Positions 33,583-42,245 of a DNA stretch of 64,000 nucleotides are shown piece by piece (position 1 is the first letter of the stretch; each line of letters begins with the position of its first letter). Location of the stretch: assembly GCA_963210315.1 (NCBI GenBank), contig OY723261.1:1550001-1614000 (forward strand). The letters run 5' to 3'. The notes under the pieces were generated by a model. That model had not been told where the DNA came from and searched no databases. It was given only the letters and a program-made list of their open reading frames with translations. Origin of the DNA: Rhynchopus euleeides. Lineage: Eukaryota > Euglenozoa > Diplonemea > Diplonemida > Diplonemidae. Both the position numbers and the translations under genes were made by a program.

Positions 33583-33641
33583 CGGGTAGCTGTGTGGATG
33601 GCTGCGCCCTGGATAGGCCGCTCCATCCCAAACAAGTCGAA

Positions 33642-33661
33642 GGACACAGCCTTGGTCTAAG
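33642..33661 (+). repeat. Target-site copy 4 (right host flank)
   Basis: GGACACAGCCTTGGTCTAAG directly after the LINE 3' end. The next bases, CCACGAACAG, continue the astacin zinc motif (HEQ) in frame. Confidence 0.92.
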
Positions 33662-35594
33662 CCACGAACAGTCGCGCAAGGACCGTGACAGCTTCGTGCG
33701 CATCGACCTGTCGCAGGTGCAGCGCGGGATGGAGTTCAACTTCAACAAGAACAGCCGGACCGGGCGCGACATGGGGAAGTACGACTACGGCTCCATCATG
33801 CACTACGGGGCGTACGGGTTCGCCACCGGGCGGCAGCCCGTGATCACAGCCCCGGCGCCGATCGGGCAGCGCAACGGGCTGAGCGCAGGTGACGTGGCCG
33901 CCATCGACTTCATGTACAACGGGTGCTCCCCGACCTTCACGCGCCCGCGGTGCCTGGCGTCGGTGGGGGCGACAGAGACGCACACGGTGCAGCCGTCGCG
34001 CACCTTCACGGTTGACTTCAACGCGGTGTACGACCCGTCGCAGTCGATGCGCGTGTCGTACAGCGGGACGACCGCCACATCGGGGGTGCGGTACGTGACG
34101 CGTGACGGGACGACCATCCGTGACACGGGGCTTGCGGAGATGCAGTTCACCCCGACGCAGGCGATGGCCGGGCAGACCTTCACCCTGAGCGCCACCTTCA
34201 CCGGGTCTGGCGGGTCGGCGGCAACGTGCTCGGTGAAGGTGCGTGTGGCTGGCAGTGGTGGTGGTGGCCCGTCGCCTCCGGGCCCGGCACCGCGCCCCCA
34301 GCCCCAGCCGCAGCCCCGCCCTCAGCCGCGCCCCCAGCCCCGTCCCCAGCCGCGCCCTCAGCCGCGCCCGAGCCCGCCGTCTGGGTCGTGCATGGGGCGG
34401 ACGCTGTCGATGTGGGCCAGCTGTGGGTCGTCGCCCAACTGCTGCCAGTCGGGGACGCGGTGCTACCAGGTGCCCGGGTGGCGGGCACAGTGCCGCAGCT
34501 CCTGCAACAGCCGGGGCTGCCGTCTGCTCGGGGGGAGTGCACCGGCACCGGCGCCCCGCCCGCAGCCCCGCCCCCAGCCGCGTCCCCAGCCCCGTCCTCA
34601 GCCCAGCCCCTCGCAGTGCCGGCGCCGCATCTCGAGGTGGGGCTCGTGCGGCGGGCAGGAGAGCTGCTGCGCAAGCGGGCTGAGGTGTGTCGGGAACCGC
34701 TGGTGGAAGTCGTGCAAGTGAACCTGAACAGCCGTCGGGGTTCCGCGGGTCCACGGATCTGCGGCCGGTTCGGTTCTTGTCTTCTTTTCCGCAGTTTGTC
34801 ACCCTCGCCGCCTCGTGACGAGCTGGCTGTCTCTGTCTGTGTTCCGGCGTGGCTCGCCGCCACGCCAGTGTGTGGCATGTGTCCCATGTATCTACGTGCT
34901 TTAGCACACCGTCTTCTCCACACCTCTCTCCGCTTCTACTCCAGAGCGGGTGCGCGATAACGCCCCGCTAACACAGCCCATCCCCGCCAGGGGATGGGCT
35001 GCTGCCCCCGGTGTCTTCTTTACCGCCATACGCTTCAATTCTCATCGTCATCACCAACAAAAATCAGCCAATATTAGAAGAGCCGGTGGTATCCCACGCA
35101 CACCCCATGCGTTGCCTTGCCCCCTGATCTGATCAGATCAGGGCCAATCTCTTCAACGAAGGAGAACCAAAGACACGACGCGGTGTTGACATTTGTCATG
35201 CTGCAACGTTGCCAATAATTGAATAAAGTCACGGATGGGAGTGCAGAAACACGCAAGGCCAGATCACCTCTAAAGGGAGGGAGTGTGTCGGCAACGCAAG
35301 GCATGGCATGGCGTGTGTGTGTGTGTGCCGGCAATTCGGAATTTTTTATCGCCCCCTCATTTCCCCTTCCCACCCCCCCCCCCCCCCCCCGGGTTTTGGC
35401 GCATAAAACAACGCCTCGTCTGCATCCCGGGCACGGCCTTTTCTTGTCACCTTTTTCTACCTTCGTTTCCCCCTCCCCCCGCCAATGGTCATTGTTTCCC
35501 TTCATTTCCCCCCCCAGGTTCCACAAGTTGTGCCGGTGCCTCGTGGGTTGCGTGGTATCCAAAGGCTGTGAGGCGGCGACGGCTGAGGAGGGCG

Positions 35595-35635
35595 CCACCA
35601 CCACCACCACCCCCGGGTGGTGGTGGTGGTGGTGG
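35595..35635. repeat. Palindrome of CCA and TGG repeats
   Basis: (CCA)5 followed by CCCCCGGG and (TGG)5: the two arms are reverse complements around CCCGGG, giving a long GC-rich hairpin on either strand. Confidence 0.85.
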
Positions 35636-36020
35636 GCGAAATACAGCGTCGCATCACAAACAACAGACACGCGTATTTAATGCCTACCCGATTCTCATGT
35701 CGCCGGCACAATTTGCAAACCAACCCCAAAAGCCAGCCCCTCGGTCGCACGGCACGCTGTAGCTGTGTATCGCCCTCCCTGCAAAGCACTGCCGCCCCTC
35801 ACAAGGGGGCGAACAGAGCGCATAGAGCAGCAAGGCAGGAGATATGCCTGCACAGCGTTGCCGGTACTGGAGAGGAGAGAGGGGCAGGCAGGTTTGGGGG
35901 GTGGGGAGTTCTGTTCTTATTCTTCCCATATTTCTTCATTTGTTTTGCTTTGGGGTGGGGGTCGTTGGTGTTGGTGGTTGGTTGTCTTCCGCTTTCTCAC
36001 AACACACACACACCCACACC

Positions 36021-37177
36021 AAGCCCTCAAGACTCTTGAAGCGGCCTGACTATTTAGTGTCTTCGTCGCAGCAAGGGGGCGATATATACCACCCTTTTTA
36101 TTGATTTCACGTGTCAGTGTTTGACTTTTTCGCAACTTCATTTCTTCCTTTTCTCCCTCTCCAACCCCACCCGTGACACCACCAGGGTTTAGCTAGCCCT
36201 GGTCCGATTATCCCCGGTTCTTCGCTGAAGAGACGCGGCCGGGGGGAGGGGTACGAAGAGTACGCGTCGAAACCGGTGTCACGTCGTGTTGGGGAATCCT
36301 TCGGGAGTGCGATACTGAAGGGGAGGTGCTACTGCCCGTGCAGGGCGACACCGCCTTAAAACTTTATAACCACACACAAACCCTCTATTCCCCCAGGCCT
36401 GATGAGCAATCCCCCCTGCCTCATGTTGTGACTTCCTTTCTACCTTGCACAAAACATCCCATTTGCCCCTTTACTTCCTTCGAAAGTGTTGTGACTACCC
36501 CCCCTTCCCCACCCCTCGGGAGTGCCACTCCTCTGGTGGTTAAAAGTGACCCGCCGTTGTGCCTTCGGCATCTGTTGCGTGTGCCGTCGTATGCTTCCTA
36601 TGCACTAGTTATAGCTATCCGGGGGCGGCCTGCTGTCGCACCAGTGGGCTGCCCCACCTCTGCACCCTCGGTTTTTAAGATGTTCACCACAGCGGAGAAT
36701 GATCCCCTTCTCTGTGGCGATCGAGCCAAGCTGGACGAGGTTCGCCTTCGGGCGAAGGTCATGTGGGCGGACAAAAGGTGCCTGCTCCTGAGACTCATCA
36801 GCAACCTGTTTCTTCCTTCAAGCCCTCAAGACTCTTGAAGCGGCCTGACTATTTAGTGTCTTCGTCGCAGCAAGGGGGCGATATATACCACCCTTTTTAT
36901 TGATTTCACGTGTCAGTGTTTGACTTTTTCGCAACTTCATTTCTTCCTTTTCTCCCTCTCCAACCCCACCCGTGACACCACCAGGGTTTAGCTAGCCCTG
37001 GTCCGATTATCCCCGGTTCTTCGCTGAAGAGACGCGGCCGGGGGGAGGGGTACGAAGAGTACGCGTCGAAACCGGTGTCACGTCGTGTTGGGGAATCCTT
37101 CGGGAGTGCGATACTGAAGGGGAGGTGCTACTGCCCGTGCAGGGCGACACCGCCTTAAAACTTCATAACCACACACA
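36021..37177. mobile_element. Direct-repeat-flanked unit (TRIM-like or segmental duplication)
   Basis: Two nearly identical repeats of about 357 bp (36021-36378 and 36820-37177; start AAGCCCTCAAGACTCTTGAA) flank about 440 bp. I noticed one substitution (TTTATAACC versus TTCATAACC). Both outer flanks read ACACACACACCCACAC, which may be a target duplication or simply a CA-rich context. The repeats lack TG...CA ends, so a classical LTR is not shown. The internal part encodes a short, coding-looking stretch (FTTAENDPLLCGDRAKLDEV) in a frame with no recognised family. Confidence 0.55.
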
Positions 37178-37862
37178 CACCCACACAGCTGCGGATACAA
37201 GAAGGCGTGCATTTTCCGCACCCTTTCCTTTATCTGCAAGACAAAAGGTGTGTTGTTGGCGTTTAGCGGATACACAGCACACACACCCCACCCCCCGCCC
37301 ACCCGATGCCTCATTTATAAAAGGAAGGCGGGTGGGGGCCCCCGGGTGCGGGTGGTGATCCGGTGGCTCCTTCCCGCTGTAGCAATGCCCCCTTCGACGG
37401 GGGCTGTTTCCACATTCCGGGCAAGAGTGGCACGTCAGCACCTCTTTGTCCGGCCTGCCGGAGTAGTGTGTGGTCCAGTACCCCTCCCCCCCGGTGCTGC
37501 CGGTGGAACAGCGCAGAAGGAACCCATGATGAAGCACGTAGGTGGGAGGGGGCGACATAGGAAGCACGTACGAACACTGAGACCGCTCCCGCCCCCACAC
37601 GTTGTTGGGCAACGCAAACAGCCGTCTGGTCGTGACAGTGCCTCTTGCCACACATGCAGGCAGTGCGTTGTCACTTGTGTTTTGTTGTGTAGTTCTTTCG
37701 CAGGACAAACTTCCATGGCAAGAGCAAGGGGATGAAGAGGGCATCGCCCTCAGTGCGCACTGCATACCACACATCTGCCGCCCGGCTCGTGTTCTTCCAC
37801 TCACGCAAACCTCCACCCCAGACGTACACAGGACACGGCCGGCGCGGCATCCTTAGGGGGTG

Positions 37863-39504
37863 ATGGCGAAAACCCCTTCTGATATCGCTGCGCTGCTCGA
37901 GCAGCAGAAGGCGAAGCTCCAGGCCAAACCCCCGCCAGCCGCGCAGCTCTCGGGCAGCCCCACCCCTGCCGACGCGGCCGCCCCCACCGACGGGCCTGGC
38001 GCCCCCCAGCGGGAACGCGAGTCGGGGCAGACGCCCAGCGTGTCCCCACAGCCCATTAGCCTACACCGCACCGACGGGCGCTCCCCCTTCGCGGAGAAGC
38101 GCCCTCGGGAAGAGGAGAGTCAGTACTCAGAGAGTGATGCTCCGTCCGAACTGCTGCCGCAGGCCCCGCCGATGCGGAAGGGCAGTGGGCACCTCACAGG
38201 CGGGCCTCCGACGTATACCTCACGCGGCGCTGTGCCGCGTGGCACCACAACCTACAACAAAGGGGCGTGGCCGCATGATATACGCAGCTGCCGCCATGTG
38301 GACTGCTTCAAGAAGCTGAATGAGATTGCCGAGGGTACCTTCGGCAAGGTGTGGCGTGCGCGGGACCAGGAGACGAAGTGCCTCTACGCTCTGAAGCAGG
38401 TGAAGATGGAGAAGGAGAAGGAGGGGTTCCCGCTCACAGCCCTGCGGGAAATACACCTGCTGATGAGCCTGGAGCATGAGAATGTGGTAGACATCAAGGA
38501 GGTGGTTATGGGGAGCAGCATCGACAGCGTGTTCCTTGTGATGGAGTATGTGGAGCACGACCTGCGCTTCGTCATGGATGGGTTGAAGTACCGCTGGACA
38601 GTGCCGCAGCTCAAGTGCCTCCTCCGGCAGCTGCTGACAGCCGTCTGCTTCATGCACCAGCATTGGATCCTCCACCGCGATCTCAAGACATCCAACCTGC
38701 TGTACACCAACGACGGGATTCTGAAAGTTTGCGACTTTGGGTATGCCCCCTCCCCCCCCGTGTGCCACAAAAAGGACTAACATTGCAAACAGGTACTGGG
38801 AGACTTGCTTTTCCAGTCACTCTCGACGATCATCAAATCCCCCCCCTGTGTGATTGCTGCTTGCTCGCCTTCCGCCCAGGTTTCTCCACCCACCCCGCCC
38901 ACACAGGCTCGCAAGGCTTGTTGGAGATCAGAACCCTCAGCTCACCGCCGGGACCTGCACGCTGTGGTACCGTTCACCGGAGGTGCTGTTGGATGCGCGT
39001 GATTACACAGCCGCCTCGGATGTGTGGGCTGTGGGGTGCATCGGCGCGGAGATGGTGCTGGGCAGCGCCCTGCTCCAGGGGAAGAACGAGACGGACCAGC
39101 TCAACCTGCTGTTCGGCTGCTTCGGGATGCCTTCGGCAAAGACATGGCCGGCATTCAGCAGCCTGCCCAGGATTAAGAAGGGGGCATCCTTCACAGGCTG
39201 CCCGCAGAGCAAATTCCCTGCCCTCTTCCGCACCACAGAAGAGCCCACGGCAGGTGCCGACTCCAAGCCCTACCTGCCGAGCCGGGGCATCGACTGCCTG
39301 GAGAGCATGCTGAGCGTCAACCCTGCAAACCGCGCCACCGCATCGAAGGCGCTGACACACGCGTTCTTCTCGGAGAAGCCGCTGCCGCAGTCGTATGCTC
39401 TGATGCCGACCTTCCCGCCGACCAACGAGCTCCCCCGAAAAAAAATGCGCGCAGAGCTGCAGCGCAAGCGCGAGGAGGCACGCGCCCCACAGGCGGCACA
39501 GTGA
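37863..39504 (+). CDS. CDK11/PITSLRE-type cyclin-dependent kinase
   Basis: The exons are 37863-38740 and 38907-39504 (phase-2 junction inside the DFG glycine codon), giving 491 residues. The start is the ATG of MAKTPSD. A Pro/Ser-rich, charged N-terminal region of about 150 residues precedes the kinase domain. That domain has EIAEGTFGKVWRARD (Gly loop), ALKQVKMEKEKEGFPLTALRE (catalytic Lys and the PITSLRE-type helix, here PLTALRE), YVEHDLRFVMD, HRDLKTSNLLYT, KVCDFGLAR, an activation segment GTCTLWYRSPEVLL, and SDVWAVGCIGAEMV. The MEKEKEGFP sequence and LKTSNLL are hallmarks of the CDK11/CDK10 group rather than CDK1/2. Such kinases act with L-type cyclins in transcription and splicing control. 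The tail is basic (RKKMRAELQRKREEARA). The 166-bp intron contains an introner-like repeat. Confidence 0.93.
38767..38846 (+). repeat. Introner-like short repeat, copy 5, inside the CDK11 intron
   Basis: It lies wholly inside the intron 38741-38906. ACAAAAAGGACTAACATTGC, then ACTGGGAGACTTGCTTTTCC, then TCTCGACGATCATCAAATCC and a C run. The match to 15693-15765 extends over about 75 bases with scattered changes. Confidence 0.8.
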
Positions 39505-40429
39505 GTTCCCCTTAGCCTCCCTCCCCCCCTCTCTCTCTCTCGACAGTCATCCAATCCGCCATTCCCGGCCTCCTCCGAACCCCCCCCCCCCCAAGTATGA
39601 TATGCTGCTAGATCAGAGTCTGGGAATTGTGTTCTTGCCCCCGTAGAGCCGTAGAGGTGATAGGGCAGTGGGTAGAGGATGCGGTGGAAGGGTGGGGTGG
39701 GATGGGATGGGGGGGGGGCACGGGGTGGGTTTATCCAGCCTGCAGAAGGGTTGATGTATGTGGGGCAGGGAGGTATAGAGGCACCGCTGAAGCTGTTGTG
39801 CCTTTCGTGCCTTGTGGGATGGTGGTGGCTGGGCCCTCTGTGCCTGGGCTGGGAGAGAGGTGGTGGGGTGTGTCACAGCATGGGGTTAATCTGCTGTGCT
39901 GAGACGTGTCTTCTCCTCCTGTGTGTGCACCGGATAGCAGCTGCCTTGAGACGCTCAGTCGCCCCCGCGTGGTGGGGCACTGTGTGGGTAGGTGGGTGTG
40001 GAGTGTGGTGGCGCTTGGTGTGGTGTAGTCCCCACAGACTGCCGCATGACCTCTTACCCTTCCTTACCCTTTTCGGCTGCAAAATAGTCATTTTGCTGGG
40101 TGGCGGCTTCACTTATTCAGACATGACAAGATTCTTGTCACAGTGAAAAATAATGTTGGCAGCGCTTTGCGTGACAAATACAATCTACCTTGCCGTGTTG
40201 ATGTGACTGTGCGCACATTCAAAATCCTTCGGGCTTTAAATAAACACGCGGGGCTCTTGTTCACCCAGGCTTGGCGCACAAACAACGTTATGTCTTGTCT
40301 TTTCCTCGCCTTCTGCGATTCTGAGCGAAGGCCCTCCAAAGCCTCTTTTCGGCTTGTGTCGGCACACCACGCTACCCCACCCCTCCTCCCTCCAGATCGA
40401 ATTTCGTATCACACAGGACCCCAACAACA
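39505..40429. other. Intergenic; partial introner-like repeat and G/T-rich tract
   Basis: CTCTCTCTCTCGACAGTCAT at about 39527-39560 resembles the 3' half of the introner-like repeat. The stretch 39640-39720 (GATAGGGCAGTGGGTAGAGG and following) is a paralogue of the DNA flanking the hAT element at 45874-46804 and lacks that insertion. No gene is supported. Confidence 0.55.
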
Positions 40430-41041
40430 ATGAAGGCCATCGTTGCCGCATGCTTCCTGTCGGTCGTGGCTGCTGAGTCGTGCAATATCCCTTGCAATTC
40501 ATTCCAGAATGCTTTCGAATGCGCGGGGGCCGCGTTGACGACCTGCGCGCTGTGTAACTGGGACCACAAGAGGACCCCGAGGTCCGAGAGGTGCTACAAC
40601 GACCCCAATCTCTGCAGCGATTGCTCGTGCCGGTCGAACGCCGAGTTCACCTGCCCCCTGATGAAAACGAAGGATAGGTGCGAGAGGTTCAACAAGGGCG
40701 ACTGCGTGGTGTGCGGGTGGAGCAACGGGAAATGTGCGAAGACGTCCTGCTCGGCGCCATGCTCGCATTTCAAGAGCAAGACAGCGTGCGAGGATGCGAT
40801 GTCGGGGGTGTGCCCGTACGACTGCAAGTGGGACGCCAGCGAGGATCAGTGCGAGGGGTCCCTGGAGAGGGCTGTCGAGGGCGGGCTGGCGACCTTCGTC
40901 ATCATCATCATCGTTGTGATGGTGTTGGTGGTGCTGGGCATTGTGTGCTGCTGCTGCTGCACCGGTGCTGCCGCAGCATCAGCGATGAACAAGAAGAGCG
41001 ACACGATGATGATGCAACAGGCAGGCTACGAGCAGCAGTAG
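40430..41041 (+). CDS. Cys-rich type I membrane protein, three-module ectodomain
   Basis: 203 residues in a single exon. A signal peptide (MKAIVAACFLSVVAAES) is followed by an ectodomain with three related Cys/Trp modules: CNIPCNSFQNAFEC...CALCNW, CSDCSCRSNAEFTC...CVVCGW and CSAPCSHFKSKTAC...CPYDCKW. A transmembrane helix (about 148-172, FVIIIIVVMVLVVLGIV) is followed directly by CCCCC, a likely palmitoylation cluster, and a short polar tail ending GYEQQ. The layout implies a surface or endomembrane protein with disulphide-bonded repeats. I do not recognise the family; a lectin-like or adhesion role would be a guess. GC content and codon use match the other host genes. Confidence 0.85.
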   Translation: MKAIVAACFLSVVAAESCNIPCNSFQNAFECAGAALTTCALCNWDHKRTPRSERCYNDPNLCSDCSCRSNAEFTCPLMKTKDRCERFNKGDCVVCGWSNGKCAKTSCSAPCSHFKSKTACEDAMSGVCPYDCKWDASEDQCEGSLERAVEGGLATFVIIIIVVMVLVVLGIVCCCCCTGAAAASAMNKKSDTMMMQQAGYEQQ

Positions 41042-41259
41042 TGCCCCTTGAGCCTCCCAGCACCCCCTCTTTTCCCCGACCTCTCGATTCACATTCTTCC
41101 ATTCTGCCCCCCCCCCCCCCCCCCAGGGATGACAAAATACAAAGCCTGTCTCAAAAAATACAAAAAATACAAAAAGTACATAAAATACACCAAAAAATAC
41201 ACTAGTGGGGGCCCAGTAGGGGACTCAGCACTCTCGGGTTCAGGTTACTCACAACGCGA

Positions 41260-41514
41260 TTAGTTGAGGCGCATATCCGTCAGGTGGACCACCGGGTGGG
41301 GAGAGATCCGGTGTGAGGCACTTGGGTGCGACCAGGTGGGCAGTATGGTACCCGCCTCCTTCGCCCGCTCCACCACCTCAGTGGGTGCCTTCGTCTGGAG
41401 GCGTGTGCCAGACACTGCCTTTATAACATCATCACAGTGCTGGCACTTACGCGCCAGGTTGTTCTGCACTGCGGAGAAGTGCACTTGCGACCAGTGCGCC
41501 TTGCGCCCAGGCAT
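41260..41514 (-). pseudogene. BED-type zinc-finger-like remnant
   Basis: The minus-strand frame from 41514 reads MPGRKAHWSQVHFSAVQNNL, ARKCQHCDDVIKAVSGTRLQ, T.... The order W, F, A-C-x2-C and a distal L-x-T resembles a BED zinc finger of hAT-type transposases, but the expected final His is replaced (LQTK), so it is probably decayed. It ends in a stop after 84 residues and no transposase core follows. Confidence 0.35.
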
Positions 41515-41730
41515 GTTGTGTGTGAGGATGAGAACCCCTGCAGTGTGGGTGTGTGTGATTTGTGCTCGTGTGTGCCGCTCCATGCATACTCATGCATGGA
41601 GCGGCAACGGTATCGAGAACAATTTTAACGTTGAATACCATGACGTCGTCATACTATTCAACATACAGGCAACTGCCTCTGTGGAGTATCACTAGATGGA
41701 CGATTCGACCCATGTAGTAACAGTAACATC

Positions 41731-41791
41731 GAAACCTTGATACCATCCCATCAAGCTTCATTTGATCGGTCTGGAGCGGCATCAAGGTTTC
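41731..41791. repeat. Nested stem-loop
   Basis: GAAACCTTGAT pairs perfectly with ATCAAGGTTTC across about 40 bases. Inside, ATCAA pairs with TTGAT around GCTTCAT. It lies in non-coding DNA; whether it is transcribed is unknown. Confidence 0.5.
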
Positions 41792-41897
41792 CATACTTCA
41801 CGTAAAAAATGAAAAACCTTTAAAAATATCATGATAAACGTGACCGAAACCGGTACGACGCCACCATGCATGTATTTTTTGTATTTTTTTGGCCCGC

Positions 41898-42110
41898 AAA
41901 AAATACAAAAAATACAAAAAATACAAAAAATACAAAAAATACAAAAAATACAAAAAATACAAAAAATACAAAAAATACAAAAAATACAAAAAATACAAAA
42001 AATACAAAAAATACAAAAAATACAAAAAATACAAAAAATACAAAAAATACACAAAATACACAAAATACACAAAATACACAAAAAATACACATAAAAAATA
42101 CACAAAAAAT
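41898..42110. repeat. 9-bp minisatellite (AAAAAATAC)n
   Basis: About 17 perfect AAAAAATAC units (to about 42050) grade into ACAAAATAC and longer variants. The array is preceded by two units in inverse orientation (GTATTTTTTGTATTTTTTT at 41872-41890), making a hairpin at its start. Because the unit is nine bases, all six frames stay open. Related degenerate units lie at 41151-41203. Confidence 0.92.
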
Positions 42111-42200
42111 GCAGGCTTCGCATCCTTGCCCCCCCCCCCCCCCCACAACCTGATGAAAGGTACACCTCGTACCGGGCTGCCCCGGCATGTGTTCCGCGTC

Positions 42201-42245
42201 CTTATGGTACGGTCGTGGGTTGGCAGCCGAAACTGCTACCATAAG
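42201..42245 (+). repeat. Stem-loop with loop shared with 15406-15446
   Basis: CTTATGGTA (42201-42209) pairs perfectly with TACCATAAG (42237-42245) around the 25-base core 42212-42236 that is identical to 15415-15439. The stem sequence is unrelated to that at 15 kb. Confidence 0.55.

Larger units (their letters stand above)
25621..33641 (+). mobile_element. Full-length LINE (non-LTR retrotransposon), OTU/APE/RT/RNase H
   Basis: The 8,021-bp element is bounded by identical target copies at 25601-25620 and 33642-33661. Its order is a 5' HDV-like ribozyme (25621-25698), ORF1 with OTU protease, polyQ and coiled coil, ORF2 with a second OTU, APE endonuclease, reverse transcriptase, zinc knuckle and RNase H, then a 59-bp 3' UTR ending CCATCCCAAACAAGTCGA without a poly(A) tail. 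Open frames, catalytic residues and target copies are all preserved, so it is recent and possibly competent. OTU domains inside LINEs are known, as far as I recall, from the RandI/Dualen group and relatives. Clade placement needs a phylogeny of the reverse transcriptase. It carries an APE upstream of RT; I see no restriction-like endonuclease downstream. Confidence 0.93.
23582..34721 (+). pseudogene. Astacin (M12A) metallopeptidase, disrupted by retroelements
   Basis: The coding parts are 23582-24090 and 33662-34721; together they are one frame of 522 residues, so removing 24091-33661 restores register. Residues 1 to about 26 form a signal peptide (MRTAMWRR...VGLVAAGALCVAGA), followed by a short acidic pro-region. 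The astacin domain follows, with DWESKTCIRF, YIRFTQGQGCSS, the zinc motif HEI(R/G)HSLGLSHEQSR..RD, and the Met-turn SIMHYG. The domain is expected to be a secreted zinc endopeptidase. After it come a beta-rich region, Pro/Gln/Arg-rich linkers (34290-34380 and 34550-34615) and two Cys-rich modules resembling fungal CBM1 cellulose-binding domains (GSCMGRTLSMWASCGS...; RRRISRWGSCGGQESCCASG). The insertion point lies inside the HExxHxxGxxH motif, so this allele cannot make active enzyme unless the insert is removed. Whether the insert is fixed or heterozygous cannot be seen. Confidence 0.88.
34722..37862. other. Intergenic; palindrome and repeat-flanked insertion, no supported host gene
   Basis: It contains a C run near 35373-35390, a near-perfect CCA/TGG palindrome (35595-35635) and a repeat-flanked unit (36021-37177). 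The last 680 bases before the CDK gene are ordinary pyrimidine-rich sequence. A 170-codon frame inside the unit (36326-36838) is discussed with it. Confidence 0.5.

Noticed and set aside
37163-37816. Minus-strand 217-codon frame
   Set aside because: It overlaps a repeat unit and the CDK upstream region and has no domain or codon bias of a gene.
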